Shown here in pieces: positions 41,596-48,501 of a DNA stretch of 64,000 nt. Below the pieces are notes generated by a model, which saw nothing but the letters and a program-made list of their open reading frames with translations, ran no database searches and was not told the DNA's origin. The stretch is taken from the NCBI GenBank assembly GCA_964586455.1, contig CAZPHV010000007.1, forward strand, positions 62,001 through 126,000. Reading direction: 5' to 3'. This stretch comes from Aquimonas sp964586455 (GTDB lineage: Bacteria > Pseudomonadota > Gammaproteobacteria > Xanthomonadales > Xanthomonadaceae). A program made the position numbers and the translations under genes. The first letter of the stretch is position 1, and the number at the start of each line of letters is the position of its first letter.

Positions 41596-44500
41596 CTATT
41601 CGAACCCGTCGGCAAAGATCGTCGGCCCCGGTGGCGGGCCGATCGGCGCTGCCACCGATCGCTCGTTGTTTGACAGCGCGGGGTCTTGCGCCGAACTCGT
41701 GCCGGCGTGCTGCACGCGCAGCGTGATCGGTCCGATCGGCTGCGGCTGCGAGAACGTCGCGATCACCTGCAGTTCTGATACAGCACCATTGCCAGGGCTG
41801 CCCTGAGCCTCAATCCGCAGTGTCCGGCCGCCCTCGGCAACGCTGCCGAGCCCGCAGCTGGCCCCACCGCGACTGCAGCTCCAGGAGTGGATGCTGTACC
41901 CCGCCGGAAGGTTCAGCTCGGTGCTGAAGTCAGGGGCCAGGCTGGAGCCGAGGTTCGCGAAGCTGGCCTGTAGTCGCAGCTGACCCTCTGCAATCACTTC
42001 CGCCGACAGCGATTGCGCGGCCAGATCGGCCCGCAGCTCGATCGCGCGCGCCAACAGCCACTGGTTGTTGGACGGATCCGGGTCGACGTTGCCCGCGATG
42101 TTGGGCGGAATCAGGGCCCGGCCATCGATCGCCAACGTGCTGCCGCCGGAGGCCGTTGGGTCAACCGTTCCGAACACGTTGATCGTAGCGCTGCCGCCCG
42201 GTTGCAGATCCACGCCTGCATCCACCACCGGCCCGGCGCAGGCCAGCGTGCAGCCACCCGCGGGCAGGATGCAGCTGGAGCCGGTGCTAGCACTGCAGGT
42301 CCAGTTCGCGTTGATCAAAGCGCTTCCGGGAACCGTCGGCGTTTCCGCGATGAAACGCCCGAAGGCAGCGCGCGCTGGCCCCTGGTTCTGTACCAGGAAG
42401 CTCATCGCAAATGGCGTACCCGCGATCGCTTGGCCATCGCCGGTCGCGCTGACCCGCAGATCGGAGGCCGCCGGCAAGCTTGCGGCGCAGTCCACATCAA
42501 TCGACCAGTTGTTGAGCGTGCCGGTTGCGCCGCTGGCCATATCGCGAACCACCAGGGTCCACAGCCCGTTGCCGGCGCTGCCACCGCTACCGGTGCCGGC
42601 GCGCCCCAGCAAGGCCGCGAGCGGCTGCTGAGGCCGCACAGACCCGGCGATGCCGGCTGCGCCGGCGGTCAGACCGCAGGCCTGGTCGCCGGCAAACTCA
42701 GCCTGGTCATCGAAACGGGCATGCACGTTGGCCGCAGCGCAGCTTCCGGCAGCCGCACCCGGCTCGGCGGGCCGCTCCAGCAGTCGCACCCATCCGGCGT
42801 TGCCGAAGTCATCTCCATTAGGGTCGCGCAGTGACACGCGCAGATCGCCCACACGCGGGTGGCTGATATCCACACCGACTCGAACGCCTTGAATGATGGG
42901 ACAACTGCCGATCAAATTGATGGCGCTGGACAGGGCCCCCGCATTGTCCGGGATGCCACCGGAACACGGCCCATTCAGACCGCTGTCGCTGCAGCGCACG
43001 CCGGGCAGCAGTGACTGGCTGGCGGAGATGACGAAGTCACTGACGCTCAGGCTTTCCGCCAGCGGATACCAACTGTTCGCGGCACGCTGGCCGCCCGCAC
43101 GCAGCCGCACCTGCCGCGAGTCACCCTCGGCCGCGGGCGCCATGCCGCGCAGACGCAGTCGATGGCCATTGCCCAGCTCCACTGGGCCGGCGCTCCAGGC
43201 ACCCTCATTGACCGACAGCTCACCGCCCTCCACCCACGCGGGCACCTGGACATTCGGAGACAGACCGGAAACGGTACGGCTGGCGCTGACCGCCCTCTGC
43301 AGCGGTGCCGCATCCGCTGCAGGGAAAGCCAGCGCGTCGGGCAACAGATCCAGATTCCAGGTGGCGCCACCGACGCTGCCACCGGTTCGGCCGAGGAACC
43401 GACGCAAGTAGGCGCGCTGCGGTCCGCTGATGCCCCCGGCGAGCAGGCTGCGGTTGAACAGTACGAGGTAGCGTCGATTGCTCTGGATCAGAGCATCTGC
43501 CGGATCGAGAATCTCCTGCTGCCCGACCGGCACGCCCAGACCGCTGCCGACTGCATGATCGAACAGCACTGCGCCATCGTCGCCGCTCAACATCAGCCGC
43601 AGCCCATGGCTGCCGCCGTTGGCCGTCTGATACTGCGTACTGTGCAGGACGGCGAGGCTCTGGCCGTTGAGATCGAGACCAAGTCCCGCCAATCGATGCA
43701 CCAGCGGAGTCGTGTTGCGAAACAGTTCCCACTCCCGCCCGAAATCGAAGCCGTGATGGCTTTCGCGATAGCGGACGGCGGCGCTGACTACATCCGCGCG
43801 ACTGCTGAAGGTCTGCAGCGCACCGGTCGGCAGGCGCAGGGCACCCAGGCCTCGCCCGATCACGGCGTACCCATCGTCCACACTGCGCTCTGTAGTGGGA
43901 ATCGAGCCTTCAGGCGTCACGCTGAAGACCCGGGCCTCGGCCGATCCCAGGTCGCGCTCGATTGCGACCACCGGCCGCCGGGCGGGGTCGAGCGTGTCGC
44001 CACGCGCCTGGCGCAGGCTGGCCACCAGGTAGCGGATACCGGGAACGCTGGACGTGCCATGCAGTCGGCTCAAGACGCCCTGGTTGCCGAAGCTCGGATC
44101 CAGCTGGCCCTGCGCGTTCAGCATCGCCAGAAAGCTGCCCTTGTTGTAGCTGCCTTGACCGAAGTCCTGATCCACATAGCTGCCCCCGATCAGGATCCTC
44201 CCGCCGGCAAGCTGTTCGATCGCATGACATTCGACGTCGCCCAGACCGAGCGCAATGCGCAGCCACCCCTGAGCGCCGACCTCACCGAAACCGAGATCGG
44301 GACTCAGATCGGGCCGGATCCGACCGACCACGGCGCGGTCGCCGTTCAGCAGACCACCCGTCCCGGTGTGCCCCCCGCAGTAGAGCAGGCTCCCGTCAGG
44401 CAGGCTCAGCAGCGCATTCAACCAGCCGTGCGCCCCGGCAGGCACAAATGCAGGGCTCCATTCACTGTCGAAGATGAAGCCCTGGTTGACCTGCTCGCCG

Positions 44501-44769
44501 TTCTCGCCGACCACGGCGACGATCGGACGCGTGATGCGGCTGCCGATGGGGCCGCTGCGTTTGTATCCGACCATCGCAATGCGACCGTCGGCGAGCTGGG
44601 CCACGCGCTCCAGGCTGTAGTCGGTTTCCGCTGGCGGACCGCTGATGAAGAAGGGCAGCGCCAGCACGCCATTGCTGCCGAGCGAGGGGTCGGGGTCCTG
44701 AGGAGCGGCAAGCGCGGCGACGGCGAGAAGCGGGTAGAGGAGCAACACTGGGAAGAGGCGCGAGTGCAT
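41596..44769 (-). CDS. Large secreted protein with delta-60-like repeats and P domain (paralogue B)
   Basis: A 1057-residue paralogue of the preceding gene product. ATG 44769 gives the signal peptide MHSRLFPVLLLYPLLAVAAL. Delta-60-type repeats include PDPSLGSNGVLALP and LDPSFGNQGVLSRLHG. A P domain with paired cysteines follows (INLIGSCPIIQGVRVGVDIS; NGLWTLVVRDMASGATGTLN), then beta-sandwich modules (MSFLVQNQGPARAAFGRFIA) and the C-terminus TIFADGFE. It is transcribed from the divergent intergenic region and has its own -24/-12 promoter 40-56 bp upstream of the start codon. It is probably displayed at or released from the cell surface. The ligand is unknown. Confidence 0.82.
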   Translation of the reverse strand: MHSRLFPVLLLYPLLAVAALAAPQDPDPSLGSNGVLALPFFISGPPAETDYSLERVAQLADGRIAMVGYKRSGPIGSRITRPIVAVVGENGEQVNQGFIFDSEWSPAFVPAGAHGWLNALLSLPDGSLLYCGGHTGTGGLLNGDRAVVGRIRPDLSPDLGFGEVGAQGWLRIALGLGDVECHAIEQLAGGRILIGGSYVDQDFGQGSYNKGSFLAMLNAQGQLDPSFGNQGVLSRLHGTSSVPGIRYLVASLRQARGDTLDPARRPVVAIERDLGSAEARVFSVTPEGSIPTTERSVDDGYAVIGRGLGALRLPTGALQTFSSRADVVSAAVRYRESHHGFDFGREWELFRNTTPLVHRLAGLGLDLNGQSLAVLHSTQYQTANGGSHGLRLMLSGDDGAVLFDHAVGSGLGVPVGQQEILDPADALIQSNRRYLVLFNRSLLAGGISGPQRAYLRRFLGRTGGSVGGATWNLDLLPDALAFPAADAAPLQRAVSASRTVSGLSPNVQVPAWVEGGELSVNEGAWSAGPVELGNGHRLRLRGMAPAAEGDSRQVRLRAGGQRAANSWYPLAESLSVSDFVISASQSLLPGVRCSDSGLNGPCSGGIPDNAGALSSAINLIGSCPIIQGVRVGVDISHPRVGDLRVSLRDPNGDDFGNAGWVRLLERPAEPGAAAGSCAAANVHARFDDQAEFAGDQACGLTAGAAGIAGSVRPQQPLAALLGRAGTGSGGSAGNGLWTLVVRDMASGATGTLNNWSIDVDCAASLPAASDLRVSATGDGQAIAGTPFAMSFLVQNQGPARAAFGRFIAETPTVPGSALINANWTCSASTGSSCILPAGGCTLACAGPVVDAGVDLQPGGSATINVFGTVDPTASGGSTLAIDGRALIPPNIAGNVDPDPSNNQWLLARAIELRADLAAQSLSAEVIAEGQLRLQASFANLGSSLAPDFSTELNLPAGYSIHSWSCSRGGASCGLGSVAEGGRTLRIEAQGSPGNGAVSELQVIATFSQPQPIGPITLRVQHAGTSSAQDPALSNNERSVAAPIGPPPGPTIFADGFE

Positions 44770-44808
44770 GGGTGTGAGGCTCCGGGCAAGGACGGATATC
44801 GGGCTCTC

Positions 44809-44825
44809 AGCAGACACCGTGCCAA
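44809..44825 (-). promoter_or_regulatory. Predicted sigma-54 (-24/-12) promoter of paralogue B
   Basis: The minus strand reads TTGGCACGGTGTCTGCT. It has the invariant GG and GC doublets with exactly 10 bp between and differs from the consensus at one -12 position. The expected start site is at about 44798, giving a 29-nt leader. Confidence 0.7.
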
Positions 44826-44899
44826 ACGCGGAATGTCACCCCATGTATCTGTTTACATTGATCTTCTTTGCAAGCTGACAAGGCCGCTGCGTGGCCACC

Positions 44900-44915
44900 G
44901 TTCGCAATCGCGAAC
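44900..44915. promoter_or_regulatory. 16-bp palindrome, candidate enhancer site of the FHA regulator
   Basis: GTTCGCAATCGCGAAC: perfect 6-bp arms around 4 bp. It is about 105 bp upstream of the minus-strand sigma-54 start site and 260 bp upstream of the plus-strand one. A near-identical palindrome lies at 48440-48455 before the regulator gene. Confidence 0.6.
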
Positions 44916-45007
44916 TCTGCAACTGGCCGTTTCCGCTGATCTGTCCGCCACGACGAACGCGCGCGCTCACCCAAGCACGATCCGCTCAGTTCGCGGCACT
45001 CCGGCGC

Positions 45008-45029
45008 CACGTTCGCGCCTACGAACGTG
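45008..45029. promoter_or_regulatory. Second inverted repeat in the divergent region
   Basis: CACGTTCG-N6-CGAACGTG, with perfect 8-bp arms, about 150 bp upstream of the predicted plus-strand start site. It shares the GTTCG half-site with the 16-bp palindrome, so it may be a variant binding site. Confidence 0.45.
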
Positions 45030-45141
45030 GGCGGCCGAGCACACTCCATCGCGTTCGCGAGCGCGGAGTCGGGGCTCGCCAGAGCCTACCAAGGCGGCTT
45101 CAACCGATTGTTTTCGCAAGATATTTCATGCGACTGAGGGC

Positions 45142-45158
45142 TTGGCACGCTGTTCGCT
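45142..45158 (+). promoter_or_regulatory. Predicted sigma-54 (-24/-12) promoter of the repeat-protein operon
   Basis: TTGGCACGCTGTTCGCT: a perfect -24 block and GG-N10-GC spacing, with one departure at -12 (TCGCT). The expected start site at about 45169 gives a 25-nt leader that includes the AGGAG ribosome site. The geometry mirrors the divergent promoter. Confidence 0.7.
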
Positions 45159-45193
45159 ATGACTGCTGGACACCACCTCCAGGAGTTCAGCCC

Positions 45194-47545
45194 ATGCGCC
45201 TTCGCCCTTCCCTGCTCGCGGCCCTGTTGGCTACGGCTTTCTGCACGGCTCCGGTACACGCCGAGCCCTTCACTTTTCAGGGCTACGCGGAGAGCGCAGG
45301 CAGCCCGATCGACGGCAGCGCGGATCTGCGCTTCCGCGTTTACAGCGCGGAATCCGGGGGCAGCCTGCTCGGCACCGAGGTGGTGGCGCTGGCCTATCCG
45401 GTGGCCGCCGGCGTGTTCACCACGGACCTCGACTTCGGCTCCACACTGGTCTTCGACGGCAGCCCCCGCTTCCTCGAAGTGGAAGTGAACGGCCAGGTCA
45501 TGTCGCCACGGTTTGCCATCCAGCCCGCGCCGCTGGCGTCTTCGGCCAACGCACTTCGGGGCCGCGCAGTCAGCCCGAACCTGCCCAATGCCGGCGACGG
45601 CCTGGTCTGGAACGGTTCGCAGTGGGCACCGGGCCCTGTCGGTAGCGGTGGAAGCTTCACCGCCGGCACCGGGCTCGGGCTGGCCTTTGGCGAGTTCAGC
45701 CTGCTGCCCACCTACCGCCTACCGCAGGGCTGCGGCAATGCGCAGGTGGCGAAGTGGGACGGCAGCGCCTGGACCTGCTCGGCGGATGCCGACACCACCT
45801 ACAGTGCGGGCAGCGGTATCAGCCTGGTCGGCGCGACCTTCAGCCTGGATTTCGCGGGTAGCGGTGCGGCCGCCACGGCGGCGCGCTCTGACCATGACCA
45901 TTTCGGACAGGCCTGGCTTGGCAGCAGCCCCTTTCAGGGACTTTTCGTGCAGAACAGCGACCCCCAGATGGAGAGCAGCGCCCTGTTCGGTAGGCATCAA
46001 GGTTCCGGGACGCGAGGGATCGGCGTGCGCGGCCACAGCGTCACGCAGGACGGCATCGGTGTGCAAGGCGCGGGCACCACCGGGGTGCGCGGCTTGGGAT
46101 TGGGCGAAGGCGGTGGCGTGGGTGTGCTCGGCTGGCGCAACGTGTCTGGCGGCGTAGGCGTGAGTGGCCTCGCGAGCGGGGACGCGACGACGATAGGTGT
46201 AACGGGCTCCAACACACAGGCCGGCGGCAAGGCGATCTGGGGCCTGAGCTCGAATACTGGCGTTGGCGCCGGAATCGGCGTGCACGGGGAAAGCCGCAAT
46301 ATCGGCGGACTCGGTGTTTTCGGCCTCGCTGCTGCAAGCACCGGCGTCAACGTTGGGGTGCTCGGTCAGGCCGCGTCGGAGGCTGGAGTCGGCGTGCGCG
46401 GAACCGCGGATGCAGCGAGCGGCAGCACCATCGGCGTCCATGGCAGCGCGGTCTCTCCCGGAGGCAGCGGTGTGTTGGGCGAAGGCCCACGCGGCGTGCG
46501 CGGTGAGGGCAGCATCTACGGGGTTGAAGGCCGCTCGAACAACGTGGGTGTTGCCGGAATCGCCACGGCCACCAGTGGTCAGGCGACGGGAGTAGAAGGA
46601 TCAAGCTCATCGCCGGACGGTGCCGGCGTGTTCGCCATGAACAGCGCCGCCAGCGGTGATGCCTTCGGGGTCTACGCCCAGAGCAGTTCGACCAGCGGCC
46701 GCGGTGCCGTCGGCGACGCACTGGCCAGCAGCGGAGGCACCATCGGCGTGCTCGGACGCGCCGCCAGCGGCAGCGGCACCGGCATGCGCGCGGAGAACAC
46801 GGCTGTCAGCGGCTCGGGCAACGCCTTGCAGGTGGTGGGCAATGCGCCCAACGGCGACAGCCTGATGGTCGACGCCAACGGCAGCGGCAACGCCTGGGCC
46901 ATCGCGGCGCGCAGCGCCGGCTCCAGCGGACGCGCCCTCAATGCTCTGCTCACCAACAATGCAGCCACCGGCACCGCGGTGTATGCGCAGGTCGGCAGCT
47001 CGGGCGCCCGCGCCGGCCAGTTCGTCAACCTTGGTGGCGGCACCGCCGCGTCCTTCACCGGTCATGTCGACGTCAGCGGCACCCTGTCCAAGGGTGGCGG
47101 CAGCTTCAAGATCGACCACCCGCTGGATCCGGAGAACAAGTTCCTGCTGCACAGCTTCGTGGAGTCGCCGGACATGATGAACCTCTACAACGGCAATGCC
47201 GTCACCGACAAGGACGGCTTCGCCGCGATCGAGCTGCCGGACTGGTTCGAAACCCTGAACCGCGATTTCCGCTATCAGCTCACGGTCATCGGCAGCTTCG
47301 CGCAGGCCATCATCGCCGAGGAAGTCCAAGGCAACCGCTTCGTAATCCGCACCAGCGCGCCGTCCGTCAAGGTGAGCTGGCAAGTCTCCGGGGTACGCCA
47401 GGACGCCTGGGCTGAAGCCCACCGGATCCCGGTCGAGCTTGAGAAGAGCGCACCCGAGCGAGGCAAGTACCTGCATCCAGAAGCCTGGGGGCTCCCTGCG
47501 GAGAAGGGCCTCGGCTTCGGTGAAAACGTGCAGCGGGGGGACTGA
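45194..47545 (+). CDS. Secreted glycine-rich repeat protein, sigma-54-controlled
   Basis: A 783-residue exported protein. The signal peptide MRLRPSLLAALLATAFCTAP ends at VHA. Residues 25-130 match a module seen in many bacterial surface proteins (PFTFQGYAESAGSPIDGSAD, LRFRVYSAESGG, then SPRFAIQP.PLASSANALRG). The centre, about residues 270-590, is a long array of short beta-type repeats of the form GVGVxGxAxxxxGxxIGVxG, likely a beta-solenoid. The conserved C-terminal region (GGSFKIDHPLDPENKFLLHS onward) follows. A surface or fibre-like role is likely. The ribosome site AGGAG lies 8 nt before ATG 45194. It is followed after 2 bp by the 264-aa secreted protein, so the two are one operon. Confidence 0.8.
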   Translation: MRLRPSLLAALLATAFCTAPVHAEPFTFQGYAESAGSPIDGSADLRFRVYSAESGGSLLGTEVVALAYPVAAGVFTTDLDFGSTLVFDGSPRFLEVEVNGQVMSPRFAIQPAPLASSANALRGRAVSPNLPNAGDGLVWNGSQWAPGPVGSGGSFTAGTGLGLAFGEFSLLPTYRLPQGCGNAQVAKWDGSAWTCSADADTTYSAGSGISLVGATFSLDFAGSGAAATAARSDHDHFGQAWLGSSPFQGLFVQNSDPQMESSALFGRHQGSGTRGIGVRGHSVTQDGIGVQGAGTTGVRGLGLGEGGGVGVLGWRNVSGGVGVSGLASGDATTIGVTGSNTQAGGKAIWGLSSNTGVGAGIGVHGESRNIGGLGVFGLAAASTGVNVGVLGQAASEAGVGVRGTADAASGSTIGVHGSAVSPGGSGVLGEGPRGVRGEGSIYGVEGRSNNVGVAGIATATSGQATGVEGSSSSPDGAGVFAMNSAASGDAFGVYAQSSSTSGRGAVGDALASSGGTIGVLGRAASGSGTGMRAENTAVSGSGNALQVVGNAPNGDSLMVDANGSGNAWAIAARSAGSSGRALNALLTNNAATGTAVYAQVGSSGARAGQFVNLGGGTAASFTGHVDVSGTLSKGGGSFKIDHPLDPENKFLLHSFVESPDMMNLYNGNAVTDKDGFAAIELPDWFETLNRDFRYQLTVIGSFAQAIIAEEVQGNRFVIRTSAPSVKVSWQVSGVRQDAWAEAHRIPVELEKSAPERGKYLHPEAWGLPAEKGLGFGENVQRGD

Positions 47546-47547
47546 AC

Positions 47548-48342
47548 ATGCCCGCTCAACGTCTGCGTCAGCCGCTCGTGCTTGCACTGGCTGCGGCCTG
47601 TCTCGCGCCCATCACCACCGCGGCCCAGAATCGGATCTTGAATGGCGGTTTCGATGTGTCACTGGCGAGCTGGAGCGTCACCCGCACTGACGGCCGCAGT
47701 GCGAACTGGACCAACGACGATGCCCAATCGAATGCCGCCTCGGGTTCGGTTGAGCTTCGCCACGCCGGTGTGGCCACGGGCTTCCCAGTGATGGTGCTGC
47801 AGCAGTGCGTCTCGCTCTCCGGCATGCCCGAGGGCAACACGCTTTTCGGCGTTCGCAGCAAGGCGTTGCAGGAGAGTGCCGGGGTCGTGCAAGCGCACGT
47901 CGCCCTCGCCTTCTACCGCGACTTCAGCTGCGCGGATCTGCTCTCGCCCGGCCCCAACCATGCGCTGGCCCTGAATTCGCCGAACTGGCACAGCGAGGAC
48001 ACGAGCTTTCACCGCAACGCCGACGCGAACTCCCTGCTGATCCAGCTCGGGCTGAGCCGCAGCATGAACAGCGGCAGTGCCGGAGCCGCGCGCTTCGACG
48101 AGCTGTATGTCGGCGCACCGGGCGCAGGGCCCGTGCAGACCGCGTTGAAGCGCTGGACTGTGGACGCCGGCGGCGGTCTGGCAAGCGGCAGCGGCTTCAG
48201 CCTCGCGGCGAGCCTCGGCCAGTTCGATCCCGGCAGCGCCCAAGGCGGCGCGACCGAGCTTCAGGGCGGCTTCTGGTTCGCTCCGAGCGCGTCGAGTCCA
48301 GTGCCCGCACTGATCTTTCGTAACGGCTTCGAGACGCCCTGA
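47548..48342 (+). CDS. Small secreted protein with C-terminal GFE motif
   Basis: A 264-residue exported protein. The signal peptide MPAQRLRQPLVLALAAACLA ends at TTAA. The mature N-terminus NRILNGGFDVSLASWSVTRT is typical of carbohydrate-binding-like jelly-roll domains in secreted proteins. After a linker, ALKRWTVDAGGGLASGSGFS and SLGQFDPGSAQGGATELQGG resemble a module common before C-terminal sorting tails. It ends LIFRNGFETP. It begins 2 bp after the repeat-protein gene, so it is co-transcribed from the sigma-54 promoter and may be secreted or displayed with it. The binding target is unknown. Confidence 0.75.
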   Translation: MPAQRLRQPLVLALAAACLAPITTAAQNRILNGGFDVSLASWSVTRTDGRSANWTNDDAQSNAASGSVELRHAGVATGFPVMVLQQCVSLSGMPEGNTLFGVRSKALQESAGVVQAHVALAFYRDFSCADLLSPGPNHALALNSPNWHSEDTSFHRNADANSLLIQLGLSRSMNSGSAGAARFDELYVGAPGAGPVQTALKRWTVDAGGGLASGSGFSLAASLGQFDPGSAQGGATELQGGFWFAPSASSPVPALIFRNGFETP

Positions 48343-48439
48343 GCCGTGAAGCAGGCCGCGGAGGCAGGTGCTCAGCTGCGCCTGTCGTCGCCGGACCTCC
48401 ACCGCCCAGCCGTAGCGCACGCGGTCGCTGCGCGGGCCA

Positions 48440-48455
48440 GTTCGCATTCGCGAAC
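48440..48455. promoter_or_regulatory. 16-bp palindrome upstream of the regulator gene
   Basis: GTTCGCATTCGCGAAC has the same 6-bp arms as the site at 44900-44915. It is about 50 bp before the start of the FHA-AAA+-Fis regulator, consistent with autoregulation. No -24/-12 promoter with correct spacing was found between it and the gene. Confidence 0.55.
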
Positions 48456-48501
48456 CGGTGGTCTAAGGTGACTGCAACCCTTGATGAGAGAGCCTGCTCG
48501 C

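Larger units (their letters stand above)
44770..45193. other. Divergent regulatory region
   Basis: A 424-bp non-coding spacer between two oppositely transcribed secreted-protein genes. It contains two outward-facing sigma-54-type promoters, a 16-bp palindrome at 44900-44915, an 8-bp-armed inverted repeat at 45008-45029, and an AT-richer stretch at 44830-44880. This matches the layout of an enhancer-controlled bidirectional promoter. Confidence 0.7.

Noticed and set aside
44852..44881. Sigma-70-like promoter TTGTCA-N18-TGTAAA for paralogue B
   Set aside because: It is a plausible match, but the -24/-12 element closer to the gene fits better and is mirrored by the divergent promoter. The sigma-70 site could be a secondary promoter.
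48456..48501. A sigma-54 promoter before the FHA regulator gene
   Set aside because: The nearest GG and GC doublets are 12 bp apart instead of 10 and the -24 block is poor.
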